This document shows positions 24,301-36,253 of a DNA stretch of 64,000 bases, piece after piece. The stretch is from Lindgomyces ingoldianus (Eukaryota; Ascomycota; Dothideomycetes; Pleosporales; Lindgomycetaceae). The notes under the pieces were generated by a model. That model was given only the letters and a program-made list of their open reading frames with translations. It ran no database searches and was not told the origin of the DNA. The stretch's first letter is position 1; every line of letters starts with the position of its first letter. Made by a program: the position numbers and the translations under genes. The stretch is from positions 461,993 through 525,992 of the forward strand of contig NW_022985184.1 in NCBI RefSeq assembly GCF_010093535.1. Reading direction: 5' to 3'.

Positions 24301-24991
24301 TAGCAGAAGTAAGTCTAGTTCTGCTATAATGTACGCCACATACTAATATTTACGCAGCGCTGTCGTGTTCTCAACAACTTCTCAACACTCACCTCCATCA
24401 TTTCCGCACTGGGTACTGCACCTATCCATCGACTGAATAGGACATGGGCTGCGGTCAACGCTCGTGTAATGGCTACACTAGAGAACATGAGAAAGCTCAT
24501 GGGAAGCACAAAGAACTTTGCGGAGTACCGAGACACTCTGCATAAAGCGAACCCTCCCTGCATCCCATTCTTCGGTACGTACCTTGGAATTAGTCATAGT
24601 TTCACATCGACTAATAGAATTAGGTGTTTATCTTACCGACTTGACCTTTATTGAAGACGGGATTCCGTCCCTCATCAAAAAGACAAATCTTATCAATTTC
24701 GCCAAGCGTGCGAAGACGGCTGAAGTCATTCGCGATATTCAGCAATACCAGAACGTACCGTACCCATTACAGCCTGTTCCTGAGCTGCAAGATTACATCC
24801 TGACAAACATGCAATCGGCTGGCGACGTTCACGAAATGTATGATACGAGTTTGCAGGTAGAACCACGCGAGCGGGAAGATGAGAAGATTGCAAGGTACTT
24901 CTCCGTGCCCTTTGTATACAAATCGCCTACGTAGAAGACTTACTAACGAGTCGCGCAATGTAGGCTTCTCTCAGAGTCTGGATTCTTGTAA
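21337..24991 (+). CDS. CDC25: Ras guanine-nucleotide exchange factor, SH3-WW-RasGEF (Cdc25 type)
   Basis: Five exons: 21337-21978, 22032-24308, 24358-24574, 24624-24894 and 24964-24991, about 1,144 aa; all phases agree. An SH3 domain lies at residues 12-70 ([31 protein letters not shown]), followed by a WW-like element near 130-157 ([20 protein letters not shown]). After a long helical middle, RasGEF_N begins near 725 ([33 protein letters not shown]). The catalytic RasGEF covers about 885-1120, with ECLNKTW, the [19 protein letters not shown] helical region, and [20 protein letters not shown]. The last 9-codon exon gives the family ending [11 protein letters not shown]. It activates Ras at the plasma membrane upstream of cAMP and MAPK signalling. 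Confidence 0.92.
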
Positions 24992-26149
24992 TGATACCCA
25001 CGAAGTATTTGATCTCGAAATGAATTTCCTAGTGTTGGCTAAGTTTGTTGGTTTGCAAAGGATAATTGGGGGGGTCTTTTAGGCGTGGAAATCTAGTGAT
25101 ACTTTTCAGTACGGATGAGGACTCATTTGGAGCACGTTGGATGTCAATTTGGAAAGATCACTTGGCTGTCTTTCTCGTGGTGGGACGCCTTTTGTTGGAG
25201 AATGTGACAAAACAGTGTGAAGTAGGATAGCGAATGTCACCAGGCTCGTGCCCCCTGAGGTTCCAAGATCCGATTCTTATGAATTGCCAGATTCAGGATC
25301 AAGCGGCCGAGATCTGAGACGTATTCCCTGCTTGCGGGCTCGTGATTTGCTGGGAGATGTTTCCTCGTCCGAGAGCCACTTTCGGTGACCAAGCTACTGT
25401 CAAACTAGCATCGGCCGTGCGTGTACATAGCAGCCTCGCACGGCCTCTTGGTAAACGGCATGTCATGACAGAATTTGCTCATCAGGTCAGGTCGCCAACA
25501 AAGGAGGCCCTGAAGAAGGCCTCCAAGCCAACAATGGCCTCGGCTTCTCGTGTTCAAACTTAGTTGTTTTCTTGCTTGTCCAGAATGCAAGCTGTCAGTG
25601 GCGACCATGGGTATACCTTGCAACGCGAAACCGATGCTTTCCGTGCAACGATGCAGCTCTCTCTAGATGCATTCACACATTCTAGGCTGTGTCCTGGGGA
25701 TGACAAGTTTTATCAGTGAACGTTAACTGTGTGCTACTCTTGCCTCCTGACTGACCTCCCACCGAGCCGCTGGAAAGCGCATCGCGTGAACATGGTCGGG
25801 CCTTGTTTATGGCTCTCTCCATTTTGACAGGTGAATTGGATCATCCCCACTCCTAGCTTCTCCACCAACCCTCGTGTCCTTTTATTTCGGTTGGTTTCCG
25901 CCCACTCAAGCCATCCGTCATTTGAAGATCAGCATCGAAGTTCCTGGGATTGTCCAAGCGTGACTGGTTGCCCAACTTTCCACACTTAGCGGTTTCGCCG
26001 TGACGGCTTTTGGGAGAACTTGGTTGCTTTATCCTAGTCTCTACCTCCATTCTCCTTGTAACTGCCATATATCCTGATTATTTGACTCTTTGCGTCTTTT
26101 TTGCAGTCATTCTTTGTTCTTCTAACCTGACCTCTAGTCTCTCTCTCGA
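24992..26149. other. Intergenic region, gene-free
   Basis: 3' region of the RasGEF and promoter of the GH16-like gene. A pyrimidine-rich stretch (about 26085-26149) precedes the GH16 start. I see no gene. Confidence 0.5.
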
Positions 26150-27429
26150 ATGTATTCTCTTTCAGGGTTGCGCAACGCTGTTGGCGCTATAGCATGGTTC
26201 CTATTAGGGATGTCTCGATTAGGTGAGCAAAGCGCGCGTGTCATCCTTCAAGAACCCTTTCGGTAACAAAAAACTCCCAGCCAATGCTTATTGCGAATGC
26301 GGATATTCAGTCAATAAGACGAGCGACTCGAGTTTCGCATTGTTCACCGATTTGTTGGAAAACGATTTCTTGCACACCAGAACCACGAATTTCACGGCCG
26401 TGGGCTGGCGACCGCAAGAGTACAATGTTTCGGCAAAGGATGCGCGAGGACCTTTCGGCAAACAATTCGTACCAGAAAATATCGAAGCCAACCCTTTAAA
26501 AGACCCGTATTCGTGGGCAGGCAATTCGGACCGTGGTGGAGACGCTGGTTTACAGTTGTGGGTTCGGGGAGACCATTCGCATGGATTTGTTAGCGGAGCC
26601 GAGATGGCATCGGTTCGCGACGACGCGTTATATGGGAGTTTTCGAGTGGCTATGAGGTTGTCGGGTTCGGCAGGGACTTGTGGAGCCTTCTTCTGGGTAT
26701 GGGAGCATTCGGTGATGGCACGATTCGAGTCTGGTCGCTAATGCTGTGCAGTTCTACAACAACTCCCAGGAGATCGACATGGAATTCTTGTCCAAGCAAT
26801 TTAACTCTTCACAAGGAGTGGTAAACCTCGTACTTCAAACACCTCAGTCTGTCAAAGAGGGCTTTGACGCCTCAAATACCTCCGATTTCAAGGTCCAACC
26901 TTTGCCGTTCCGACCCGATCAGGAATTTCACGAGTATCGCTTCGATTGGTCACCCCAAAAAGTCTCATTCTATGTCGATGGAGGGTGGCTACAGGATTTC
27001 ACTGAGAACATTCCGAGCGAGTCCGGACGGATGTTCATGAACCACTGGAGCAATGGCGATCCATTGTGGTCAGCCGGTCCTCCTGGACAGGATACTGCCT
27101 TGATAGTCTCGTATATCAAGGCGTATTTCAATTCTTCGGACACCGCACGGCAGAAAGATTACAAGACACGATGCCCCACCGTTGATGCTACCAAAGTCTG
27201 CCAAATCCCAGATCAGATCGTCGCTCCTAACCCGTCAGGGGCCAACGGTAACAAAACCGCGCACACATATTTCTTCTCGCTAGACGGAGGCTATGCACCA
27301 AATCAGACAGTATATAATACCACTAATGCCACCCGCAACAGTGCATTGAGAGGCTTCGCCTCATCTAGCTCAACTTTCGCTTATGTTCCTCTATTTATCG
27401 CACTGTTCAGCTGGGCGATCTCGACATGA
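26150..27429 (+). CDS. GPI-anchored GH16-like glycosidase / glucanase-fold protein
   Basis: Exons 26150-26222, 26281-26696 and 26752-27429, 388 aa. The first exon supplies a signal peptide (MYSLSGLRNAVGAIAWFLLG) that ends at ANA-Y only if the 58-nt GTGAGC intron is removed; that is why I prefer 26150 to the ATG-like start at 26223. The concanavalin-like beta-sandwich follows, with the GH16 catalytic signature QEIDMEF: nucleophile E170, D172, acid/base E174. Other family segments: YGSFRVAMRLSGSAGTCGAFFW, HEYRFDWSPQKVSFYVDG, and WSNGDPLWSAGPP. Several Asn glycosylation sites precede a hydrophobic C-terminus (TFAYVPLFIALFSWAIST) typical of GPI attachment. Likely acts on beta-1,3-glucan at the cell wall. 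Confidence 0.85.
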
Positions 27430-29491
27430 GCTTCTAGAAGTTCTCACACACTAATCAGCACTTTACCACTTCATGTACCTTTCCTTTTGACCTTTCTGAC
27501 TGACGCGCAACATCGAGCGTAAATGTCCTTTTCTGTGTCAGTTAACGAGCAGATTAATGAGACCACGGCGTTAGTGGCACATGGCACAGCAACTGCATTC
27601 CGTTACTTCTTTTTCGTTCAGGATGTTCTGCGTCCATATGACTTTGTTTTGGATACCTCCCTGGCTTGGATTAGCTTAGTGTTTATCTTTTCATTGGATT
27701 GTTCCGCTTCCTGTATACTTTTTTGTAACGGAGAATTGATTCCTCCTATTCTTCTACCTACATACCTTCCTCTTCGGTCAACTGTTTTGGCTTGGTTATC
27801 GCATGGCAGACTAGCGTTGGTGGGAAGGACATGTCTGAGATATCGCTACGAGCCAAAATTGAAGGGCCGTTTGCATGGGATCCGGACAATAAAAGTAATA
27901 TAGTTTGCATCGAGGCACTCAATTAGCCTCTTCTCGATCCCATGGTTTCCTCGTCATAAGCCTTATGGGCGTTGTTCTAGATTTGGCTATCGTTATGGGA
28001 TGCTGCGCTCTGGCAGGCCTCCGTCTCCGACGGCGCGACACCAAAATCCGACTTGGCGTTTGGAGCCGACGACCATGGGAGGACAGCCCAGGTCTTCACG
28101 CGGTAAACATACAGCCCTACCCCTCAATAGATACAGATTGCGAGTACGCATAATGTAGAAGACGAAAATTGCTCTGGAATCCAGTTGGTTGTGCATATGA
28201 CAATGCAGCAGTAGCACGCACAGCATTCCACAATCCCTGCGGCACATCGCCTCATCCTCCCGGCGAAACACGAGAAATTGCCTGATTGAGCCACAAAGGA
28301 TTCACGACCCAAAAAGCTTATAAAGAGACATCTTTACATCATCAATCATCACTGATCTTGACATCTCTCCCCTTTTACTCCTGAAGACAGTGAGGATATT
28401 ACATGTCCCTCGCCTCTTGAGAATGCTGCTCTGCTCTGGCCAAACACAAAATTGCGCCTCCTTTATCAATCTTTTGCCGACCAACAACCGGCGAGTAGCC
28501 AACGACACATCTCCGTCGCCAGTGTCACGGCGGACAAGGCGGGAGCTGAACGAGCACTTGGTTTGACGGGAGCACCGCTCTGCTAGGCTGAAAAGGGAGG
28601 GTTAGACGAATGCTTCGCCCTGTGTTAACGAATCAAAGGTTTGATCTGTAATGAGACCCTGGCATTGAGGCGGCAGAGCAGATTGAGGGGATCTGAAGGG
28701 AAATCCCGGTGGCTGAAAGTCCTGTCTTTGTGAAAGTCCAGTGATACATGGATAAGGCGAAGAAGGGGGTTCGTAAGGGGTTTGTATGGACAGAATGGGG
28801 CTCGATGCGTCTAAGCTGCGGTGCTCGCGAGCTGCAGTGCACTGTTTTCTCAACCTTTTTCTACTCGCTCCGCTCTCTCCTCCTCTAATCAGGAGGCCAG
28901 CCCTGCTTGCCTGTCTGCATTCCTTTACTTTTCGAGCCTCCGGTTCCCCAATCTCACATCATTCCTTCTCTATCATTCTTTGTTGACGCCCGACGTGAAC
29001 GCCAGTCGCTGCTGCCGTCAGCCAATTTGCGTCGCTCTCGTTCATTTTTAGATCGACTCGTCTTGCCTTGCCTGACCGACGTTGTGCACCCGCAAGGCCA
29101 CTCACGTTATTACAGCATCTTGGTTGCGCGTTTCTTTTGAGACAGTACGGATACGGAACACCTTTTCGAACTACACTCAAACAGAAGTACCCGAGCACTC
29201 CTTTGATTTCCAGAGTTCTTGTCCTGGAGAAGGGGATCTCGTCCACTCGCTTTTCTTTGGCGTCAGCACTTTCAACAGATAACGGGAGGGTCAGCAGGGT
29301 GCTTGATCGGCTTCGACATCTCTGGAAAGGAGGGTTGAAGAAGCAGAGCAGCATAACAACCAGCGATTCATCACACAGTCGTTCCTTAGACTTCGAACCA
29401 TTCACGCATCAACACCACGAGATTCTCCTCTTGCATACCTAAGTGAAACTGGTCATCCTCATTCACTCGATACTAGGTTTTACGACTCGCA
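27430..29491. other. Intergenic region, gene-free
   Basis: About 2 kb. Plus-strand frames at 27523-27903 and 29068-29442 and a minus frame at 28959-29405 lack features and alternate in strand. The stretch just before 29492 is the promoter and 5' leader of the small GPI protein. No gene called. Confidence 0.45.
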
Positions 29492-30104
29492 ATGCGGATA
29501 TCATCTCTTCCAGTGTTTCTCCTTCCAACACTTGCTGCCAGCCGCATCTGCCACTCCCAACCACAACCCGCAAGTTCTCCTTCAACCGCGACAATACCGA
29601 GCCCCACGGCCACGTCAATATCAAATTCGGGTATACCAGCGCCAGAGCCGACTTCAACCCCTGCTGTCGCGGAGAATCTCGAGTAAGTCCAATGCATAAC
29701 TCCCATCATCATTTTCCCAATCAACCAATCATCCTACTATCCAAGCCTCAAACCTAACGACCCCCAGTCTCCGCGAAATCGTCGCCGACCCCAATGCCGT
29801 CCAGCCCACATCCCAACCCCTTGCCACCGCAGCCGCCGTAGAGCAACTCTCCCTAACCGTGCAATGGGTGGAGACAGTTGTGAACGGCGTAAAAACCTGG
29901 GTCCCTGTCACCGCGACTTTCAAGTTCGAAGCCGTACCTTCGCAGGCTCCGGGGCCAGGCAAAGGCATTGTTGGTATGGGGACGTTGACAGGAGTAGTAG
30001 GAGTCACTAAGACAGTGAAGGAGGGCGCGGCGCCGACGACTGGACCTGGCTGGAAAGGAATTGGTGCGGCATTAGGCATGGGATTGGCTGGGTTGGTTGT
30101 TTGA
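29492..30104 (+). CDS. Small secreted GPI-anchored protein of unknown function
   Basis: Exons 29492-29682 and 29768-30104, 175 aa, with a GTAAGT donor, CTAAC branch and CCCCAG acceptor; the splice yields AENLDLREIVADP. An N-terminal signal (MRISSLPVFLLPTLAAS) precedes a Pro/Ser/Thr-rich linker likely to be O-glycosylated. The core has the motif QWVETVVNGVKTWVPVTATFKF, a W-ET-V-G-WVPVT pattern shared by many ascomycete cell-surface proteins of unknown role. The C-terminus (GWKGIGAALGMGLAGLVV) is a short GPI-attachment signal. Expected at the plasma membrane or cell wall. Confidence 0.7.
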
Positions 30105-32223
30105 GGAGGATGATGATAAGAATAGAGTGAAAGGCGGAATTAAAAGAAGAGGGAATACTGGATAGGATGTTGATTCGAAGGATTTCACAAGCAGGGATAG
30201 GTGTTGTATGGATTGATATTGAAAGAGTCGAAGAGGAGGACTTACTGTGCAGAATACTCCCAGTTGAGTTGGATGAAACAAACATCTTAATATTCGACGA
30301 TGAAGTCTGCATGATAGACTCATGACACTTCTAAGACTTCCAGTATTCAGACTTCTGCGCCATCCAAGGTAGGATGCAACGAATCAGCAAATACTTAACG
30401 TTTCTTCCCTGAGCTTAGGCTGCGAAGGTATCCAAACCTGGCAGTCTTTCATGCTCATACAATCGTGCTATCCCACATTACTTTTCACAACTCTTGCAAA
30501 TCATACAGAAATCTTGGTCTCCCAGTCCTATCACCACCGCAAGCCACGTGTACCTCGATGGCGGTCAGTCCAAGTTATAACCCACGAGATCCACTCTACC
30601 CCCTTGCACAACTCACCAAACACACCGCATCATGAATCATGAACACCTAGGAAAGTGGCGAAGCATCAACAAGATCTGTCTGCAAACAAGATATAGCTCC
30701 GTGTAAGTGGGGCCCGGCCCTTTCCGGTCTCTCTACGGGAATTTACGGAAACGCATTGACAACAACACTGACACTCTGATATTAACGTCGAACGACCGAC
30801 CGAGCGCAAAGCTCCGAGTGTACGACTCACAGGACAGGAATTTCTAAGATGCGAGAATTTCCTTCAACGTGCTAGCAGGGCTGGAATATAAGAGGTCGGG
30901 GAGATAGGAATTAGAATGAGAGATTAGGAGAACATTCGGAGATTGGCAATTGATGGGTTGGTACGTGTCACACCACTTGGTTGCAGTTGTGCCTTGACTT
31001 GGGAGATGGTTGGCAAGATGGATTTGCATGTGCACCTGCACATCGGCGGGATGCGTGCGAACGGTGTGCGTGGGATGGCAAATAGCGGGTCGGCGTGAGG
31101 CGGTGTGTAGTGCGGCGGGTGAGGCTCATGAGACTTCTCCATAACTCGATAACCTATTTGGCTGTGTATGGTATGGGGTTCCTGCAGGATGAACAATAAT
31201 GGACTGATGGGATACTCGAAAGCTGGCTTCTGCGGGAGACGTGTGACTGAGTGCGCAACACCGTGTATCTTCAGCTCACAACAATTCAGGATGCGCGACT
31301 TCAATATTCGGAGGATGCAAATAGAGACTGAGATACATAAATCCCAGTGCCATGTCCGCGAACACCCGTCTCAAATGCGGCGTTTTCAGCCTCAGGAGAC
31401 ACTATTCTTAGGCTGGCTGGGGAGGGGGGGAGCTGGTCGGGTGATGGCGTTGCTGAGGCGTGGGCAAAGCTCTCGGAGCCCCGAAAATTGTGGCGCTAGC
31501 CTTATCGACGCCTTATCGGGGTTGACATGCACAGGGATCCACGGTCTACCGTTGCTCAACCCAACGTTCCAGCGCAACGACCTCGACAACGTGATTATGA
31601 CTCTTTCCTTTCTGACTACTGGAAAATTTGTGTCTGTGCAAGGTTTCATTGATTGTCGGTGAGCGCATATAAAACCTCAGCATGGAGGCGTGAAGTCAGT
31701 TTTTCGTCGATTGTCTTTCTTCCAGCTTGGCTTGACATCCACCTGCGTACATCCCAATTAGGAATCTCTTACTGCCATAAACAGCTGAATCGCCTTTGGG
31801 TGGCTTCGGAATCCGCGAACGCAGCCTCCAGTTCCTTGTACCTACTCTTTGCATATCTATGCCAGGATATTATTCGTTGAGTCCGATTTACATAAGACCT
31901 GCGTTTCCTGCGCTGGCCTTCCAGCATTCCTCTCCTCCCTCTTCCGCAGATTGTTCGCGTTCTGTTATTCTTACCCCAGACAATTCGCTCGCTTCCACGC
32001 CGGCTACGTCGCCTTCCGGGACTATTCAGACTGCTTCTGAAGTTGAGTTTGACGAAGGGAACTGCGCATACACCCGCGAAGAATCAGAGTGTACTGCGGT
32101 ATCTCATCACATTGAGGCCAGATCTTCAATCACTGAAGAGATTCTCTTAAAGACAAAACAGCAAGAGGACGAAGGAGAGCAGCAAGAAGAAGGAGAAGAA
32201 GAAGACTACAGAAAGGAAACAAC
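30105..32223. other. Intergenic region, gene-free
   Basis: About 2.1 kb. Frames such as plus 31168-31662 and minus 30924-31304 overlap on opposite strands and show no domain. The last 150 nt before 32224 (AAGAAGAAGGAGAAGAAG) is probably the purine-rich 5' leader of the next gene. Confidence 0.45.
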
Positions 32224-33216
32224 ATGTCCTACTACGCCGTATACTACCACCCTCCCACCTCCATGGTATACCCGCCGCCGCCCCAACCTCCCACCACTCA
32301 ACATCCGAATCCCTTCATCCAGCCTACAGCCTTGCAATCATGCGTACCTTCAACAACACCATCGCAGTCCCAGTGCATTGGACCTCATGGTAAATGCGAG
32401 CCCGTATCCAAAGGCTGCACCGCCGAGCCCGCTGTGAAGAGAAAGGGACATGCGATAGCGGACGAGCAACTCCAGTCACCACTCCTACGCCTCCCCGCTG
32501 AACTCCGAAATCAGATTTACGGCTACTTGCTATGCCCAGATACATCGTCATTAAGTGCATTAAAGTCAAAAAAGAATGATCTCGCCGTCCGCGGCTTCAA
32601 CGAAACCTCGACCTCGATCCAACTCTATCCGGGTATCCTATCCACATGTCGGAAAATCCATGGCGAGGCGCACAGTCTGCTCTACACGACGCATATCTTC
32701 CACGCACACCCTAGCCTCCTCGCCTCCCTGCCACACCTTGCTTCTAAGTCTCGCCCGGTGCTGTATCCTTCTGTTACCGGCAAAATTCGTCGCTGGCAGA
32801 TTAGTCTGAGATTGGATACGGATCCGCGATTCACGGCGCAGCAAGCGCGCGCTGCCTTCTCTGGCGCGGAGTATCTAGAAATCCGTGTCTGGCAAGCGCA
32901 ATTCGAGGCCTGTAATTGGGACGTTTTGAAACTCTTCCTTGGGGTTCGAGGCGTACAGGTTGCTCGAGTTGGCGGCAGCGTGGACTTGGAGTTGTCGGAG
33001 TGGTTAGAGAAGGTTATGATGGGTGCTGAAGATATGAAAAGCGGGAAACAGGGTTGTGGGGAACCGGGCTGTGATTGCAGAGATGGAGACGTGATGTTAA
33101 ATAAGTTTCAGGGGAAGAAGGAGTTAGTTTGTGGAAGGTGCTATGGAAAGGTGAATGTACTGGAGACGGAGGGGAGTGAAGCTGAGTGGGATCTTTGGAG
33201 GTTTGCGGCACCATAG
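32224..33216 (+). CDS. DUF7730-type fungal protein with F-box-like N-terminal motif
   Basis: Single exon, 330 aa. After a Pro/Tyr/His-rich, disordered stretch of about 85 residues comes LLRLPAELRNQIYGYLL (about residues 88-104), the F-box-like motif of a large Pezizomycotina family. The typical continuation follows: ILSTCRKIHGEAHSLLYTTHIFH. The middle is a mixed fold (RWQISLRLDTDPRF, AEYLEIRVWQAQFE). Near the C-terminus, Cys pairs (CGEPGCDC, CGRC) suggest a small metal-binding site. Family function is unknown; an SCF adaptor role is possible but unproven. Confidence 0.7.
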   Translation: MSYYAVYYHPPTSMVYPPPPQPPTTQHPNPFIQPTALQSCVPSTTPSQSQCIGPHGKCEPVSKGCTAEPAVKRKGHAIADEQLQSPLLRLPAELRNQIYGYLLCPDTSSLSALKSKKNDLAVRGFNETSTSIQLYPGILSTCRKIHGEAHSLLYTTHIFHAHPSLLASLPHLASKSRPVLYPSVTGKIRRWQISLRLDTDPRFTAQQARAAFSGAEYLEIRVWQAQFEACNWDVLKLFLGVRGVQVARVGGSVDLELSEWLEKVMMGAEDMKSGKQGCGEPGCDCRDGDVMLNKFQGKKELVCGRCYGKVNVLETEGSEAEWDLWRFAAP

Positions 33217-34912
33217 AGGGTGGAATTGGAAAGGGTGCGATACTTCAAAGTTTGTTAGATGGAGAATTGGTATTTTATTCTTAGATTTGTGATGCTAAAT
33301 AGCATCGTGCGACGCATTGGAACGCTTTGTAGATAGACGCATTTACCGTAATTTTCTAATACCACCACACTTTACCCTTCATTTTCCGCTCTATCTTTTT
33401 TTCTCTTCAAACTAAGCATTTTTAACCTCTACCTCCATCATCTAGCACTCCCTCCCACTCTCACTTCTCAGTGCCCTCCATCTCTCCTCAACCCACCCGG
33501 AATACCCCATCTAGCCATCCGTCGCCCCTTCCAGGGTCAATCCAAATCCTTCCTAAATCACCAACCCTCCGCCTGAGTGAAATCCACCGGTTAGCATCGG
33601 GTACCTGAATAACGGGCATCTGGCAAGGATCGACGCAACCGTTATTAGATCTCCTGTTGTCACGCTATATGTTCAACAGCCATTGTATCTTTGCTATGTA
33701 GAATACCACTCTCCCAAATGACAGATCTCAGCAAAGGAGCGTATTGTAGCAGGCCTCCCCCTGTTGCGTCATCTAATCTCCTACCATCTATGTGTGGCGG
33801 AATACTATGGCGCTTCAGTGCAACTGAAGGGGGTGCTGTGCTTCAATAAGGGAAACTGAGTATTTCTATCCCCATCTCTAGTTACTACCGTTCTTTCATC
33901 CAGTCTGGCCGCATCGCTTCAGTTCGGTATTACAAACTTCAACATTTCAATCGCCCTCTTGCACTTACGTACAAATTCTTCAACTTCTAGCCCCCTTTCC
34001 CAAAACCCCTCATCGTCAAACGCCATCTCTCAATCCTGAGCGGCACTTACCACGGAGATATAGATTTTTATGCAACGTCTTACCTTGCGACAGGCGCACA
34101 GTCCTCCAAAAGAAGTCTAGATGTTCTAGATAATTTAGGCAGAGTGAAGCCAGAAAGGCAGTATGAGGCCAAAAAGGCATTGCAGGGCGGGAGGCGTATA
34201 GCCGTCAAGCCACAGAACCCGGAAGTTACGTAACGAGACGCGGAGGCGAGACATCTCGCGACAAGGCCGGTGACGAGAGAAAAGCTGGGGGTGACCCACG
34301 TGATGAGGTGAGGGGATTTTTGGGAGTGACATCTCCGGATCTGGACCTGGGTGCATGAGGGCACGTGGACTTGGGACTGGTCGGGGAAAGGCCTTGGTTG
34401 TCCAGGTGATTACAGCTGGAAGGTAAAGCAAGTAGTGATTCAGGGGGAGTGAATAGAATGGTACGATGAACCATTAGGAGCAGAAATTGTAGATTCCACT
34501 CACACTAAGAATTACTCGATAAGTTGCATAGGCTGGTGGTAACCAAGACACGCTTTTCCGCCAACACCATGCTAGATTCCCAATTAATCCACAATGAGGA
34601 GCTCCAGCTGCACCGGGCTCAACTCAAGCCACGTATGGAAACCAGCCTCCATGTAACTCCACGCTGTTTCGCTATTTCTGTTCCGAAAACCCAGTATCAA
34701 TCGCTATCCCTAAGTTACAAAATGGGATGCACTACTTGCAAAGCTGCTAAGAGTTGAGAAATATGTATGTACTGAATAATAATTTCGGGTATATCCTCCG
34801 CAACCAACCGTTTAATGCAAGACTTTCTCTACACAAAGGAAATCGTGGCTGATAGGCCGTTACGGGAATATCAAAGATTCGATTCAAACGGACGGTCGAC
34901 GCTTATGCCCAC
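33217..34912. other. Convergent intergenic region, gene-free
   Basis: About 1.7 kb between convergent genes. A pyrimidine-rich stretch at about 33360-33560 follows the DUF7730 gene. Three mutually overlapping minus frames at 34080-34474 show no features. No gene called. Confidence 0.45.
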
Positions 34913-36253
34913 TCAAATATTCAGTGAACTGGCTTCGTCATCTAGATGGGCGATGTCGTAGTCGTCGACATAAGTAGGCGGGGATGCTGGAACGTCTTCA
35001 TACATTGGTGGTTGCTCTTCATCCCATGAAATTCCCAAACCCGCACGTTCAGTGAGGACGAGGTGGAACTGTGTGCGTAGGACACGGGCTGCACCTGTTG
35101 GCGTGGCTTGGTTGGGTTTCTTTAGTGGAGCCCACTCCTCAGCGACAACCATTTCGATGATTAGGTTGTGCTTCACCTCCATTCCGTTGGGGCTGTCCAT
35201 ATCGCACACTGGCTTCAAGGACATGTTGCAGGCGGCGCGGAACTCGGCGTCGATGTTGCCTTGGTCGAAGTCGGTCTTCCAGCCATGTTTGACTTCCTCG
35301 TTGGCGATGACATGGACGTCCTCGTGGAGGATACCTTTGCGTTCTCCGCCAACCTTCGACGTGTGCTTGGCGCAGGCTGGGGATACGAATTTGTGAGTTT
35401 CTTCAATGCGCCAGTTGAGTTTGCGCAGTCGCCATCGCGTTTGCGAGTCGTTCTTGTTAGTCACGATACCTGAGAGGCGCATTTCGATCGGGAAGTCGCC
35501 AATGGGATGGATGACCGGAGGCAGGGTCAACGCTGCGGTGAGATTCGTAGGAGGGAAGATCCGAATCGAGTGCTTCTCATTTCCCGGAAAGATGGCTCGC
35601 TTGATATCGATCTGGCGACCATATTTAATGTTGTCGCCAGTGGAGGTAGTTGCTACGACGGATAGAGAGTAGTCGAGGGTTGCAAGAGAGCCATGCGTGG
35701 TCGCAGGTAGGTATCCAGGTAGTAGATGACTGAAAGGGTACGCGTGCATGCCATGCCTTAAGGATACTGGCGCTTTAAGGAAATCCCATTTGTGAATCTC
35801 GGTGATTTGAGTGGAACATTCAGAACAGTGCTGAACGACGGGTTTTTTCGTCGTAACAGTTGCGAGCAGGCGCATTTCGAATTTCTCAAGGGTGACATGA
35901 GGTTCGGAGACATCCAATTTAAGTTGTCCAGAAAAGAGTGCACCTGTAGAGGTCTGCGGGCTGTTGTAGAAAACGAGGGGTGGCGACTCTACGAGCATGT
36001 CCATTCTGACGGGCTGCTGAGGCTCAACCTTAGGGCTCTTCTTGTCTGCGTGATGCCTTCCTCCGAGGCTGTGGCGCTTGAAGGCATCCATGACGAGAGA
36101 CTCTTGTGATGCTTTGTGAAGGGGCGGGGGATTGACAGAGTAGACGGGCGGGAAGAGGGGTATCACGTCCTTTTGATGCTTGTCTAATTTTTGGTGGTCG
36201 GACTTTGGCGATGACGACGGCGCCCTGACAAACGCAAGAAGGCGGCCTGGCAT
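34913..36253 (-). CDS. LDB19: Arrestin-related trafficking adaptor, LDB19/Art1 family
   Basis: Single exon, 446 aa from the ATG at 36253 (MPGRLLAFVRA...); the frame is open further upstream but that sequence is not family-like. The LDB19 domain begins near residue 80 with MDMLVESPPLVFYNSPQTSTGALFSGQL, followed by arrestin strands (EKFEMRLLATVTTKKP, the C-x2-C pair CSEC, HAYPFSHLLPGYLPATTHG). The C-terminus carries two PY motifs, PPMY and PPTY, the docking sites for the Nedd4-type ligase Rsp5. Art1 recruits Rsp5 to plasma-membrane nutrient transporters for ubiquitination and endocytosis. No introns are needed. Confidence 0.88.
   Translation of the reverse strand: MPGRLLAFVRAPSSSPKSDHQKLDKHQKDVIPLFPPVYSVNPPPLHKASQESLVMDAFKRHSLGGRHHADKKSPKVEPQQPVRMDMLVESPPLVFYNSPQTSTGALFSGQLKLDVSEPHVTLEKFEMRLLATVTTKKPVVQHCSECSTQITEIHKWDFLKAPVSLRHGMHAYPFSHLLPGYLPATTHGSLATLDYSLSVVATTSTGDNIKYGRQIDIKRAIFPGNEKHSIRIFPPTNLTAALTLPPVIHPIGDFPIEMRLSGIVTNKNDSQTRWRLRKLNWRIEETHKFVSPACAKHTSKVGGERKGILHEDVHVIANEEVKHGWKTDFDQGNIDAEFRAACNMSLKPVCDMDSPNGMEVKHNLIIEMVVAEEWAPLKKPNQATPTGAARVLRTQFHLVLTERAGLGISWDEEQPPMYEDVPASPPTYVDDYDIAHLDDEASSLNI

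Noticed and set aside
29068..29442. 124-codon plus-strand frame
   Set aside because: No features, overlapped by an antisense frame of similar length; sits in the promoter region of the small GPI protein.
31796..32437. 213-codon plus-strand frame overlapping the DUF7730 gene
   Set aside because: Its second half is the shifted frame of the Pro-rich N-terminus at 32224, and its start has no features.
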